Shown here piece by piece: positions 44,301 through 52,025 of a DNA stretch of 64,000 nt. The stretch's first letter is position 1. Each line of letters starts with the position of its first letter. The stretch covers positions 8,547,983-8,611,982 of the forward strand of contig NC_087077.1 of assembly GCF_026151205.1 (NCBI RefSeq), read 5' to 3'. The notes below the pieces were generated by a model, which saw only the letters and a list, made by a program, of their open reading frames with translations, made no database searches and was not told where the DNA came from. Made by a program: the position numbers and the translations under genes. Source of the DNA: Bolinopsis microptera. Taxonomy: Eukaryota > Ctenophora > Tentaculata > Lobata > Bolinopsidae.

Positions 44301-45943
44301 CTACTTATGAAACCGATGTAGCTGTTTCGTTTTACTGGTTACAGTTTGTAGGCCGATCTTAAATTCCCCGCGCGTTGTTTCGTTTTGAATACTTATTTGT
44401 ATCTTGTGAGTTTTGTCTGTTTTATTTAACGCCTTTGTCTGACTGATTTCCTTTAAGATCCTGTGACTCCGACTTGACAACAAAATCTGTTAAACTGTAT
44501 GGTGCCCAAAAAGTTGACGTTTTACCGATATTCTTGGCTAATTTTCTCAATCTTAAAACATTTCCCCTCCCTTTTACAGCGAGATATCACAAACGGCCTT
44601 TTACAGCGAGATAGCACAAACGGTGAAGATAGCAATCCACAAAGTGAGTTACACAGATTTTCACAAACACTATGGAAACATCGAGAAGTTACTGGAAATA
44701 GCATTGCCTCTCACCATGGTGGTTACCCGAGAAAACCTGGCTCTGGATAGTATCCGGCCTACCGTGGAGAAGTGTGTCAGGGTCAGTCTCTTTTATTTTA
44801 GTTACCATGGAGCTTCAGATAGTGGATAGGAAATTATATTATATTATATTTTACAATTTTAAAATTTAATTAATTATTCTATCTTTTAAGAGATGTACTC
44901 TTTGTGCCAAGATTTAAATGGTCAACACGAACAACTCTATTTACACAACAGTTACATTACTATTACAATGATGATGGTTCATTAAAATAAAACTTCTTCA
45001 GGATGAGGAAGACGTTACCAACCTCCCTGGTGCGGTCTCAGAAAACTGGGTATTCTTACACAGCGCCAACGACAGATTATACCCCATTTCTGTTGACATG
45101 GAATCTAAATTACCTGTTGCGGAAATGATCACGACGGGTATCTTTGTGTTGGATGTAGGGATAAAGGGGACGCCCAAAACATTTAGGGATAGAGAAGCAG
45201 ATAGGCGGGATTTGTTCGCTGCCATAGAAGCTTCAGATATTGAAAAGGTTGGTCGTCCTTGCGGAAATATAACTGGATGTTTCTATTTTCATTTGAGCTA
45301 TGACAACTTCCCGATGAGAAAATATCTAATTTTTTCTGGTGACTGAGTTATTTCCACCTCAACTAAAAATTATTTTAACCACCCTGCCTCCTAGGTGAAC
45401 GCGTTAAGATCACGGTCAGGTATAGACTCCAGCTATGAGTACGAGGGGCTCACAATGCTACATTTCGCGGCCCAGCGGTTACAGGTCCAAGTAGTGGAGT
45501 ACCTGCTCCTGCAGCAACTCTCTCTAGAGGACCTTAACCGAACCTCCTCCCTCAACGGCAACTCCGCCCTTCATTTCGCTGCCGAGGTTTATTTATTTTA
45601 ATTATAGTGTGTTTTTCATTTTTCTTTTCGAATAAATCAATCAAGTTATGGGTTTGCTGTGGAGATTAGTAAATTTAATCACACTTTAGTGCCACTATAG
45701 AAATTGCTCAACTGGAAGTTATAGGTAGTTATACCTGGTTTTAACGCTTTACCCTTCCAGGCAGAAAGTTTAGAAATCTGTAAGCTCTTGTTGGACGCAG
45801 GATCTGATGCCAATCTTCCCAATTCCTCAGGGCTTCTACCTTGCGATCTCACTTCCCTTTTAGCAATTCGAAAACTTTTAGGCAAAATCGATAGCGATGA
45901 TGCCGCGTCAGTAAACGATGTTGATCCTGGCACGCCAGTGTGA
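32225..45943 (+). CDS. DGKZ: Diacylglycerol kinase, zeta/iota type (16 exons, 5' end missing)
   Basis: Phosphorylates diacylglycerol to phosphatidic acid, ending DAG signalling (family knowledge). Sixteen exons splice in frame to 861 codons plus stop. In order: two C1 zinc fingers (about residues 24-75 and 90-150), a basic Ser/Arg/Lys-rich segment (174-220) at the place of the zeta MARCKS-like region, the catalytic domain with [11 protein letters not shown] and GGDGTVGW (about 290), the accessory domain (about 385-585), a linker, and C-terminal ankyrin repeats (about 725-835). The order C1-C1-basic-kinase-ankyrin is diagnostic of zeta/iota (Drosophila rdgA class). The protein ends GTPV, a class I PDZ ligand like that of vertebrate DGK zeta. 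All introns are GT-AG and phases agree. No start codon or first exon was found; the first exon starts with one base of a split codon. Confidence 0.95.
33362..33643 (+). CDS. DGKZ: DGK exon b: rest of C1a and most of C1b
   Basis: 94 codons in phase 0. [14 protein letters not shown] closes C1a. [19 protein letters not shown] and VTCSWCKDS form the Cys/His core of C1b. The donor is GTGAGT. Confidence 0.95.
33768..33872 (+). CDS. DGKZ: DGK exon c: end of C1b
   Basis: 35 codons. YHPSCFKL supplies the last His and Cys of C1b, followed by IIIPPYWIV, a conserved DGK stretch. The donor is GTACGG. Confidence 0.93.
34110..34455. repeat. G/T-rich minisatellite in DGK intron c-d
   Basis: Irregular repeats of GTTTGTGGGTGTTA and GTTTGTGG. 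The strand is almost free of C. It lies between the C1b exon and the basic exon. Confidence 0.9.
35425..35565 (+). CDS. DGKZ: DGK exon d: basic Ser/Lys/Arg-rich segment
   Basis: 47 codons rich in Arg, Lys and Ser (for example [20 protein letters not shown]). The position matches the phosphorylation/nuclear-localisation segment of vertebrate DGK zeta. That function is inferred from position and composition only. The following intron carries the large inverted repeat. Confidence 0.85.
36374..36946 (-). pseudogene. Left-arm copy of a CXC-like Cys-rich protein fragment, frameshifted
   Basis: Reading outward from the spacer: [12 protein letters not shown], then a helical Ser-rich stretch, [16 protein letters not shown], a frameshift, then [14 protein letters not shown] and a Cys-rich end ([18 protein letters not shown]). 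HAFTG-DTTS followed by WGW and a terminal Cys cluster recurs in many animal hypothetical proteins that often look transposon-related (from memory; I cannot name the family). The 5' part is cut off at the spacer. The frameshift is identical in the other arm. Confidence 0.75.
36943..37256. repeat. Spacer of the inverted repeat, related to the mariner-like MITE interior
   Basis: The stretch about 37120-37240 (AAATGACGAAGTCATCAAGC, then TATCTCGTTAGA and AATTTGGC) is similar to 14815-14930 of the mariner-like MITE. Neither mariner-type TIR is seen here, so it would be an internal remnant. Confidence 0.65.
37253..37825 (+). pseudogene. Right-arm copy of the CXC-like Cys-rich protein fragment, frameshifted
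   Basis: Mirror copy of the left-arm fragment with the same frameshift near 37625-37655. It differs at a few codons, for example KYKQ for KCKQ and ACSYRKAG for ACLCRKAG, the latter losing a cysteine. Because both arms share the break, the lesion predates the inverted duplication or has been copied between arms. Confidence 0.75.
39019..39144 (+). CDS. DGKZ: DGK exon e: start of catalytic domain
   Basis: 42 codons with [15 protein letters not shown], the hallmark N-terminal strand of the DGK catalytic domain, ending WYLNPRQ. The donor is GTCAGC. Confidence 0.96.
39418..39604 (+). CDS. DGKZ: DGK exon f: ATP-binding GGDGTVGW core
   Basis: Contains CGGDGTVGW, the nucleotide-binding glycine motif, and [10 protein letters not shown]. 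The catalytic glycines are intact, so the kinase should be active. It ends in phase 1 (donor GTAAGG) and joins a CT to make the Ala codon of GNDLA. Confidence 0.97.
40194..40381 (+). CDS. DGKZ: DGK exon g: end of catalytic subdomain and acidic linker
   Basis: Reads [20 protein letters not shown], then [13 protein letters not shown], then an acidic Ser/Asp-rich linker before the accessory domain. Confidence 0.95.
40567..40764 (+). CDS. DGKZ: DGK exon h: start of accessory domain
   Basis: 66 codons beginning [18 protein letters not shown] and continuing [19 protein letters not shown], a highly conserved DGK accessory-domain block. Confidence 0.96.
40953..41060 (+). CDS. DGKZ: DGK exon i: accessory domain
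   Basis: 36 codons. [18 protein letters not shown] is the conserved FLNI..YGAG block. Confidence 0.95.
41180..41279 (+). CDS. DGKZ: DGK exon j: accessory domain
   Basis: Contains [20 protein letters not shown], matching the conserved DDG-E-V-G block. It ends in phase 1 (donor GTTTGT). Confidence 0.93.
41437..41508 (+). CDS. DGKZ: DGK exon k: accessory domain
   Basis: 24 codons ending AVHCQVDG. It ends in phase 1 so that the next exon completes the Glu of VDGEP. The donor is GTAAGT. The next intron is 2.17 kb and holds the Cys-loop-like remnant. Confidence 0.92.
41519..41582. repeat. CACGTG minisatellite in DGK intron k-l
   Basis: Short tandem of GGTCACGTGCAGGTCACGTG-type units with five CACGTG or near-CACGTG sites within about 64 bases, directly after the splice donor of exon k. 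Confidence 0.85.
42185..42430. repeat. 23-nt minisatellite in DGK intron k-l
   Basis: About ten copies of TTTCAGTGGTAGAGAACAA plus ACAT or TACA. Each copy contains a TTTCAG, so the array is a chain of potential 3' splice acceptors. It runs directly into the Cys-loop-like remnant. Confidence 0.9.
42432..43223 (+). pseudogene. Cys-loop receptor-like remnant nested in the DGK intron
   Basis: The first piece (42432-42599) has a hydrophobic start and [20 protein letters not shown], like the PFDxQxC...FG block after the Cys loop. A possible intron (donor GTAACT at 42600, acceptor CCAACAG ending 42727) leads to [11 protein letters not shown] and [11 protein letters not shown], like the GEW...Y-D-I pre-M1 region. 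After a one-base frame change near 42836-42860 come M1 ([14 protein letters not shown]), M2 ([15 protein letters not shown]), M3 ([17 protein letters not shown]) and a fourth segment ([13 protein letters not shown]), stopping at 43221. The first loop cysteine is not seen and most of the ligand-binding domain is missing. A divergent small 4-TM protein is the alternative. Confidence 0.45.
43415..43448. repeat. Perfect 34-bp palindrome
   Basis: Centred on TGTATACA, each half ending TTATAGTGTATACTGTA. It has no spacer, so it could form a cruciform. It lies in DGK intron k-l, followed at about 43620 by related TATACAATGTATAC repeats. Confidence 0.9.
43681..43804 (+). CDS. DGKZ: DGK exon l: end of accessory domain
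   Basis: Completes GEP and continues with [17 protein letters not shown], equivalent to the I-I-L-RNQ-M-KAK block. It ends in phase 2. Confidence 0.9.
44580..44781 (+). CDS. DGKZ: DGK exon m: linker, with duplicated 3' splice site
   Basis: Contains [18 protein letters not shown] and [16 protein letters not shown], homologous to the zeta linker. CTTTTACAGCGAGATA occurs twice, 27 nt apart, so the exon can start at 44580 or 44607. Both keep the frame and phase and differ by nine residues (EISQTAFYS). Confidence 0.88.
45002..45247 (+). CDS. DGKZ: DGK exon n: linker into ankyrin region
   Basis: 82 codons with [18 protein letters not shown] and [16 protein letters not shown]. These match the zeta W-FL-A...RFYRID block and the first ankyrin-like helix. 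The donor is GTTGGT. Confidence 0.92.
45395..45586 (+). CDS. DGKZ: DGK exon o: ankyrin repeats
   Basis: 64 codons. [20 protein letters not shown] and [10 protein letters not shown] are two ankyrin (TxLHxAA) units. Confidence 0.96.
45761..45943 (+). CDS. DGKZ: DGK terminal exon: last ankyrin repeat and PDZ ligand
   Basis: Reads [20 protein letters not shown], a final ankyrin unit, then an acidic tail ending DPGTPV and TGA at 45941. The T-x-V end fits a class I PDZ-binding motif. Confidence 0.94.
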   Translation, partial: AESLEICKLLLDAGSDANLPNSSGLLPCDLTSLLAIRKLLGKIDSDDAASVNDVDPGTPV

Positions 45944-46945
45944 TTTTTAATGTTTCAGTTTTTAGTTTTACAGTTTAAATGCCCAGGTTTTGTGCATGTT
46001 ATGTGCGAGAGTGGGTAAGTTTGATAATCCGAATCGGTGCCGTTATAGTGAACTTTATTTTTAATTCGTATATATATTTGATGACATGTAGAATAATATT
46101 GCATATAGATATGTGATTTAATTTCGGTTTTCAATACTTTCAACAGTTGTTATGTAGTCTCTCAAACATTAACCAAAACTAATTGATTTAAGATTGTAAT
46201 TAACGTTGATATGGTTTTACATTCCACCAACATGTTGTTCAGCGGTGTATTATTGAATCGTTGCTCATATGGATTAGGGAAGGGAAAGTTTACTTAGATA
46301 CTACTGCTGGTTTCAGTTAATTTATTTTCTCACGATAGCCAGTCAGTCCTGTCTGATAGTTCGATTTACGTTGTTTTATCATGAACTGATTGCCTATCAT
46401 TTCTAGAAAGTTCTCCAATTTCTAATAAAGATGGTTGTGTGAATTTTGAGTAATTTAATTTAGAGATGAACTAGTCTCAAGGCTCGAAATCTGAGCACTT
46501 TATTAATAATTAATATAGATTGCGCCGCAAGATACTGTGTTCGTACGAATATATTAAATGACTGTTGAGATTATGAAAAATTTTGACTTGTAACCTTTAG
46601 TTGAGAAATTGAGCCTTCAATGTTTTGATATTGATAAAATCTTTGATTTCGATTATCAAAATCATAATAAGCGGATTGTTTCTTTTTTTCACACGACATA
46701 ATGCATATTATTATAAATAAATATATATATTGGCCTATATATTGGCCTATTCCAGACCAATATAACACTTACAACTTAATGTCGATAAACAGATCAGTGT
46801 ACTGAATTCACAAGAAAAGACAGGTAGACGGTAGTTTGCAATTGCATGGAGACAAAAAACTCTGCAATTAAGCGCAAGCTGAACAATTCGCCAAATTTGA
46901 AAGATCAGACTATGTTACACGAAGTAGAAGCGATCAGCAAAAGAC
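45944..46945. other. 3' UTR of the kinase gene and intergenic DNA
   Basis: No further coding frame. A candidate AATAAA lies at 46424. Short ATATAT and TATTGGCC repeats occur near 46720-46750. Confidence 0.5.
46424..46429 (+). terminator. Possible polyadenylation signal of the DGK gene
   Basis: AATAAA lies 481 bases after the stop codon, inside TTTCTAATAAAGATGG. It is the first canonical hexamer I noticed downstream on this strand. Confidence 0.45.
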
Positions 46946-47075
46946 TTGTCATACGTTGCTTGACCCGCCGCGCACGAGTGCGCGGCTCCCCTGTATCTTA
47001 GAAACTCTATGGGGGTGAAATTAACTGTTAACGACTATTTAGTGAAACGACGATGGGGGTCACGACGTGATAGAA
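46946..47075 (-). mobile_element. hAT-like MITE family, copy 1 (130 bp)
   Basis: Exact 8-bp target duplication CAAAAGAC on both sides (46938-46945 and 47076-47083). The interior has GACCCGCCGCGCACG, CGCGGCTCCCCTGTATC and GGGGGTCACGACGTGAT, the reverse complement of the shorter plus-strand copies. Confidence 0.85.
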
Positions 47076-47083
47076 CAAAAGAC

Positions 47084-48650
47084 TTATTAGATAAATCACC
47101 GGCTATGGCTATTATATTATGCACAATTCAAGCAACGCAGTAATTACGCGTACGCAGCGCAACATTTAAAATATTTGATCCCTTTAAATTAAGGAGTTAT
47201 GCATATCACAATGCTGGCAAGCATTACCGTCGCCCTTATATTCACAATACTATTTACCCCCTATACTATTATATCCCCTTTATTGTTTTCCAGGCATTAA
47301 AACTCTTTCGAACGTAGTTCAGCAGGTACATTTAAGTTCAAAACATTCTAATTCAATGTTAAAGATGACAGGAATAAGAAATAGTTATATGGAGGTTTTT
47401 AAGAAATTTTCGCAAAATTCGCGCCAGCATGTTATACGAAATTAGGTAAAAAACCCAAAATCGCCATATTCAGGTGCCTTAAAAACCATGTTAAAATTGA
47501 GTTAGAGATCTGAAACTTTGCAGGGCGTCTAGACCTTGTCCAAATCGACTGTAAAAAAAATTTCATGTTTCAGGAGTATCGTGAAGTGGGTTTTCTGGAA
47601 CCCCTGTTTTACAACAGATTGTCGTGAAGATATATATATATATATAATATAGACGCTTTTTGCAGTCAATTGTAGCCTACATTTAAGTGTCCGTAGATTC
47701 GAAAGTATAAACGATACAGTCATCTCGAACCACAGGTTTTAAAGATAATCGTTTAGGCTTTAGTTTACATTGTATTGAAAAATAATTTAACGTCATCATC
47801 ATCACTTGATGACGTCATCAAATTAGGTGTTTTAAAAACTTGATTTTTGACAAAGTAACATCTTTTCAAATCGATTTTACGCTATTAAGGAGTAATTTTA
47901 TTCAAAATCTGAGGAAATTTTCATCTTAGATAATTGTTCAAGCATTCCGAAAATCTACCGGAATAGTTTCCTACCTTGCTTCTTCATAAAGATATTTGCT
48001 ATTGAAGTTAGTGCTTTTTTGAAGAATAATTTTATAAAAACACAAAAGTTGTGAATTAGTATTCTCTGGTGTTGGGTCATCCCTTGGGTTGTGGAGCTCA
48101 ATTTTGCTTCTTAAAGGTGTAAATTGTGTTATAGGCTAGTTTTAAAGTTAAAAATCGAAAAGTTGCACACGTGGGGACACGCCCAAATTTATTTAAAATA
48201 GCTAAAATCACTAAAAATTTTGATTTTCACGATTTTTATCAACTTTGGAGTCCCGTTGTGATCCAAGTTCTTTTTGAAATCTTCTGAAACGTTGCATGCT
48301 TATCAAACTATATATTAAATACCACTATGCAAAAATTTACGGTGATTTAATATTGTATGCGCACGCAACGTCCGCTCAAAATTTGCACGTGCGAAAGGTG
48401 AGAATTTTGCTCATTCGTGATTTCGAATATATTCTGCTTTCCACGATATTTAAATGGCATTATATATGAATTTAATGCCAACTTGAATGAGTAAAAAGTG
48501 CCATATTCAGTCGGTTATCGACAGATATACCTAACTAAACACAAGGAAACGTTTTCAAAGGCAGAATTTCGAAATCGTCGGAATTACCTCCTTGTTAATG
48601 AAGTTTCGATTGTGTAAATTATCCTGACATTATAATCAAAAAGAGATGAT
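47084..48650. other. AT-rich non-coding stretch
   Basis: Long A/T-rich sequence without a recognisable exon. Style and position suggest old transposon sequence, but I found no TIR pair. Confidence 0.4.
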
Positions 48651-48980
48651 ATTTGACCAAAACCCATAATCATGGGTAGAGTTTACCGCTGCCAGTGTCT
48701 CTCTTTTCCAAACAAAAGGAAATGATATTAATTTGAGGAACCGTCCGCTAATGCAAATTTATACCGAGAATTAAATCGGTCGCTCGCTTTTCCCATTCAT
48801 TCACGGCTTACGAATTGTAATAAAGCTTATTAAATGGGAAAAGCGAGCGACCGATTTCATTCTCGGTATAAATTTGCATTAGCGGACGGTTCCTCAAATT
48901 AATATCATTTCCTTTTGTTTGGAAAAGAGAGACACTGGGCAGCGGTACACTCTACCCATTATTATGGGTTTTGGTCAAAT
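48651..48980. mobile_element. Snapback MITE, 146-bp arms
   Basis: Arms 48651-48796 and 48833-48980 are near-perfect reverse complements with a 36-base loop. The outer end is ATTTGACCAAAACCCATAAT. Differences are a few substitutions and small indels, so it is a young hairpin-type element. Transcribed through, it would give a long double-stranded RNA. Confidence 0.92.
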
Positions 48981-49395
48981 AAATATAAATAAGAAAATTA
49001 AGTATTACTATTAACATACCTCTAATTCGCGTTCGATGCCATATCTAAAAAATTGTATCCTGATCCTATCGTCAAGAAAATTCCATTTACGGACGTGAGG
49101 AATTAGTTATGACTTAGCTTCTCCATTCTCCGCGATCCAACTATGAACTACATTAAATCAATTCCTTCTGTAACGTCCTCAATAAATGTAATAAGTTTCC
49201 CAGGAAAAGTTACTGGCTGGTGAGTGGTGGTGGTACTAGAGTTGGTTTAATTTAAACAGACGATGGACGACTCGACCTCGCGCGCGACGCGACATCAAGC
49301 ATGATTTGCAAGCATGGCGCATTCCAATGTTCAAGCAGCTACCACGTGACACAATTCAGCCAATCAGAGTATAGTGCAGGCGCTCGCTGCTCCTA

Positions 49396-49768
49396 CTAAA
49401 TCGTTCGCCCAAATTTTAAGAAAATTCTTGTGAAAAGACCCTTTGAGTGTGAAATTGATCTGAATCTGGAATCGGTGTATTTTTGGACGCTGATTCCGAA
49501 TCACCCCACATGACGTAGGGTAAAAATGCTTCCACGGAGAGTTATGGGCAAAAAACCGTTTTGGTCACTTGACAGGCTAGTAAAACATGAATTCGATCGT
49601 TTAGGGCTCGGGTTAGGGTTAAGGTTGTGGTAAGGGTTATGGTTAGCTTCGGGGTTAGGGTTAGGGTTAGGGTTGCCGGTTGGGATTGTAGTTTATGTAA
49701 AACCGTTTTGTACGGCTGCAAAACCATAAAAACCAAAGTCACGTGAAATTTTTGGGCGAGCGAATTAG
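49396..49768. mobile_element. TA-flanked MITE with telomere-like core, copy 1
   Basis: Ends CTAAATCGTTCGCCCAAA and its inverse TTTGGGCGAGCGAATTAG, flanked by TA at 49394 and 49769. The middle (49607-49674) is a degenerate (GGGTTA)n tract with three perfect repeats. A second inverted copy lies at 50945-51560. Confidence 0.85.
49607..49674 (+). repeat. Interstitial telomere-like (GGGTTA)n tract
   Basis: GGGTTAGGGTTAAGG is followed by degenerate units and a clean run GGGTTAGGGTTAGGGTTAGG. It lies inside a MITE and a matching tract is found inside the other MITE copy, so it moved with the element and is not a chromosome-fusion scar. Confidence 0.85.
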
Positions 49769-50011
49769 TAAAAGCCGAGTACAGGAATCCGCAAAGTTAA
49801 AATTGCAAACTTTTGATCGGCCCGAAATGGGACTTTTCTGGAGATTTTGAGATAATTCAACAACTACGTTGTCTTGAATTTTCCTCCTGGGGAGGTAACG
49901 TTACTTGCATTATGTTACTGCATTGTGTTTCCAATATTAGAATTTATGATATGTATTGATTGAATAATTGGTAATAAATTTAACTTTTGTTTTATTAACT
50001 TTTGTTTTATT

Positions 50012-50103
50012 TTACTGGGCCGCGCTCAGCCTGTCATTCCGCCAAATCTTTATTCGGAATTTATTTATGTTAATGAACATAATAGCCTGGGGTCCTCAGG
50101 TAA
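50012..50103 (+). mobile_element. 92-bp short element (TTACTGGGCC...CAGGTAA), copy 1
   Basis: Flanked by GTTTTATT on both sides (50004-50011 and 50104-50111). Contains GCTCAGCCTGTCATTCCGCC and GCCTGGGGTCCTCAGG. Three other copies lie within 1.1 kb. Confidence 0.8.
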
Positions 50104-50407
50104 GTTTTATTAAAAGAGGAACTTAATTGACGATGTCAATTAAATTCATCTCAGCTCGGCGCGGCACAGTAGCGCATTTCGCCGATCTAGTGAGAAGCCT
50201 CATTGACTGCGCAGCGCGGCACAGTAACGCATCGCGCTACAAAAGAGGAACATGATACAAAAACTGAAAGTCCTAGTCTCCAACTCTTTTACTTTCAAAG
50301 TTAAGCCCCATCCAGTAAGGGTTTCTGGGTTGTAGTGTTGTTATTATTTTAAAACTTCCAGATCTAGATCGTTGCTCTGCGAATTAACAAAGCAAAGATC
50401 TCGTTAC

Positions 50408-50580
50408 TGGGCCGCGCTCAGCCTGTCATTCCTTGTATCACGTTGCGACCCCCACGGTCGTTTCACTGACGATACAGGGGGAGCCGCACACTTCGTGCGC
50501 GGCGGGTCATACAACGTATGACAAGTCATTCCGCCTAATTTGTTTATGAACATGATAATCTGAGGTCCCCTCGATGTTGA
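50408..50580 (+). mobile_element. TTACTGGGCC element, copy 2, split by a hAT-like MITE
   Basis: Begins at about 50404 and reads into GCCTGTCATTCC, is interrupted by the MITE at 50433-50524, and resumes GTCATTCCGCC through TGAGGTCCCC. Removing the insert and one copy of GTCATTCC restores homology to copy 1. Confidence 0.8.
50433..50524 (+). mobile_element. hAT-like MITE family, copy 2 (92 bp)
   Basis: Exact 8-bp duplication GTCATTCC (50425-50432 and 50525-50532). Starts TTGTATCACGTTGCGACCCC and ends GTCATACAACGTATGACAA, giving imperfect TIRs. The middle holds a GC-rich hairpin (CCGCACACTTCGTGCGCGG). Confidence 0.93.
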
Positions 50581-50611
50581 CGGATGTTACTTATCTTTGT
50601 AGCGCGATGCG

Positions 50612-50695
50612 TTACCTGAGGACCCCAGGCTTTAATGTTGGTAAACAGCCCGAATAGAGATTAGGCGGAATGACAGGCTGAGCGCGGCCCAGTAA
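50612..50695 (-). mobile_element. TTACTGGGCC element, copy 3, with 9-bp target duplication
   Basis: Runs TTACCTGAGGACCCC to GGCCCAGTAA and is flanked by CGCGATGCG on both sides (50603-50611 and 50696-50704). A 9-bp duplication is typical of Mutator-like elements. The visible TIR is only TTAC plus weak matches. Confidence 0.85.
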
Positions 50696-50742
50696 CGCGA
50701 TGCGTTACTGTAACGCGCCGCGCACTCAATTATGCTTATCGC

Positions 50743-50850
50743 TTGTCATATTGCATATATACGTTGTATGACCCGCGGCTCCCCCTGCACTGTATCGTAA
50801 AAACAACCGTAGTGAAACGACCGTGGTATGGGGGTCACGACGGGATACAA
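50743..50850 (-). mobile_element. hAT-like MITE family, copy 3 (108 bp)
   Basis: Runs TTGTCATATTGC to CGGGATACAA. Flanks GCTTATCG and GCTTCTCG are similar but not exact, so its target duplication has decayed or the boundary is off by a base. Confidence 0.8.
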
Positions 50851-51011
50851 GCTTCTCGGTAGATCGGCGAAATATGCGCTACTCACATGTGCCTCGCCGA
50901 GCTGCAATGGATTGACATCGTCAATTAATAGGCTCTTAGTTTTACTAATTCGCTCGCCCAAAAAATTTACGTGATTAATGTGACTTTGGTTTTTTATTAT
51001 TGGTTTTATTT

Positions 51012-51099
51012 TTACCTGAGGACCCCAGGCTATTATGTTCATTAACATAATAAACGAATAAAGATTTGGCGGAATGACAGGCTGAGCGCGGCCCAGTAA
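51012..51099 (-). mobile_element. TTACTGGGCC element, copy 4, inside MITE copy 2
   Basis: Flanked by GTTTTATTT on both sides (51003-51011 and 51100-51108), a 9-bp duplication. Removing the insert joins MITE copy 2 in register with MITE copy 1. Confidence 0.85.
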
Positions 51100-51165
51100 G
51101 TTTTATTTATGGTTTTGAAGCCGTATAAAACGGTTTTACATATGCATAAACCCTAATCCTATAAA

Positions 51166-51232
51166 CCCTAACCATAACCCCAAAGCTATATTATCAATAA
51201 CCCTTGGCCTTACCACAACCCTAACCTTAACG
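51166..51232 (-). repeat. Interstitial telomere-like (CCCTAA)n tract
   Basis: Degenerate CCCTAA, CCCTAT and CCATAA repeats inside MITE copy 2, in inverse orientation to 49607-49674. Confidence 0.75.
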
Positions 51233-51579
51233 GGTGATACTCGTAAAATATCTGTTAACAGATATTTTTAAACTGTTTTGTTCACATGACAGGCTAGTAA
51301 AACATGAATTTGATTGTTTTGGGCTCGGGTTATGGTTAGGGTTGTACGTTTACAACCTACCGGTACGCGCGCCGACGGTCCAATATATGGAATTAACAAA
51401 CCAGTTTTTTGCCCATAACTCTCCAGGGAAGTATTTTTACCCTAGGTCATGGAGGGTGATTCGGAATCAGCGTATAAAAATACACCGATCCAGATCAATT
51501 TCATACCCAAAGGGCCTTTTCACAAGAATTTTCTTAAAATTTAGGCGAGCGATAATTTAGTACATATAATAGTAGGAGC

Positions 51580-51668
51580 TTGTATCACGTTGTGACCCCC
51601 ACGATCGTCCTGACGATACAGGGGGAGCCGCGAACTTCGTGCGCGGTGGGTCATACAACCTATGACAA
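51580..51668 (+). mobile_element. hAT-like MITE family, copy 4 (89 bp)
   Basis: Exact 8-bp duplication GTAGGAGC (51572-51579 and 51669-51676). Starts TTGTATCACGTTGTGACCCC and ends CATACAACCTATGACAA. Confidence 0.93.
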
Positions 51669-52025
51669 GTAGGAGCGCAATTAATATATACTAGTCTAAA
51701 TTTCTTCGAAGTAGCGCGCACCGCTTTCATCAGGCCCGACGTGATGGCAAGTGCTACGAAGTAGTGCGCGCCGGGCCATACCATTAACAATGGGCAATCT
51801 CGATGCGAAGTAAGAATGATAGTAATTTGCGCGGCGCGTCGAAGCGGCGAAGTCCTTCAAGGTTGCAAGGGGTTGCAACGTGTGTCAATCAAAATTTAAT
51901 CGCGCCCAAATGGAAGTAAGGAAGTTGGGTTTGTTAAATTATTACAATTTAGTGAATTACAAAATGTGTGGTGATCACTGATCATGTATTGATTTATCAA
52001 AACAAAGAATTTTACCTGGTATTAC

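Larger units (their letters stand above)
50123..50928. mobile_element. Foldback pair enclosing nested short elements
   Basis: Left arm about 50123-50188 and right arm about 50861-50928 are inverted copies (cores TTGACGATGTCAAT and TTTCGCCGATCTA). Between them lie two copies of the TTACTGGGCC element and two of the hAT-like MITE. The arms could be the TIRs of one element or two separate inverted insertions. Confidence 0.6.
50945..51560. mobile_element. TA-flanked MITE with telomere-like core, copy 2 (inverted, interrupted)
   Basis: Ends CTAATTCGCTCGCCCAAAAA and GGCGAGCGATAATTTAG with TA outside (50943-50944 and 51561-51562). It matches the reverse complement of 49396-49768 and is enlarged by the 88-bp insert at 51012-51099 and by extra telomere-like sequence. 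Confidence 0.83.

Noticed and set aside
49607-49674. True telomere or chromosome-fusion scar
   Set aside because: The tract lies inside a TIR-bounded MITE that has a second copy with the same tract.
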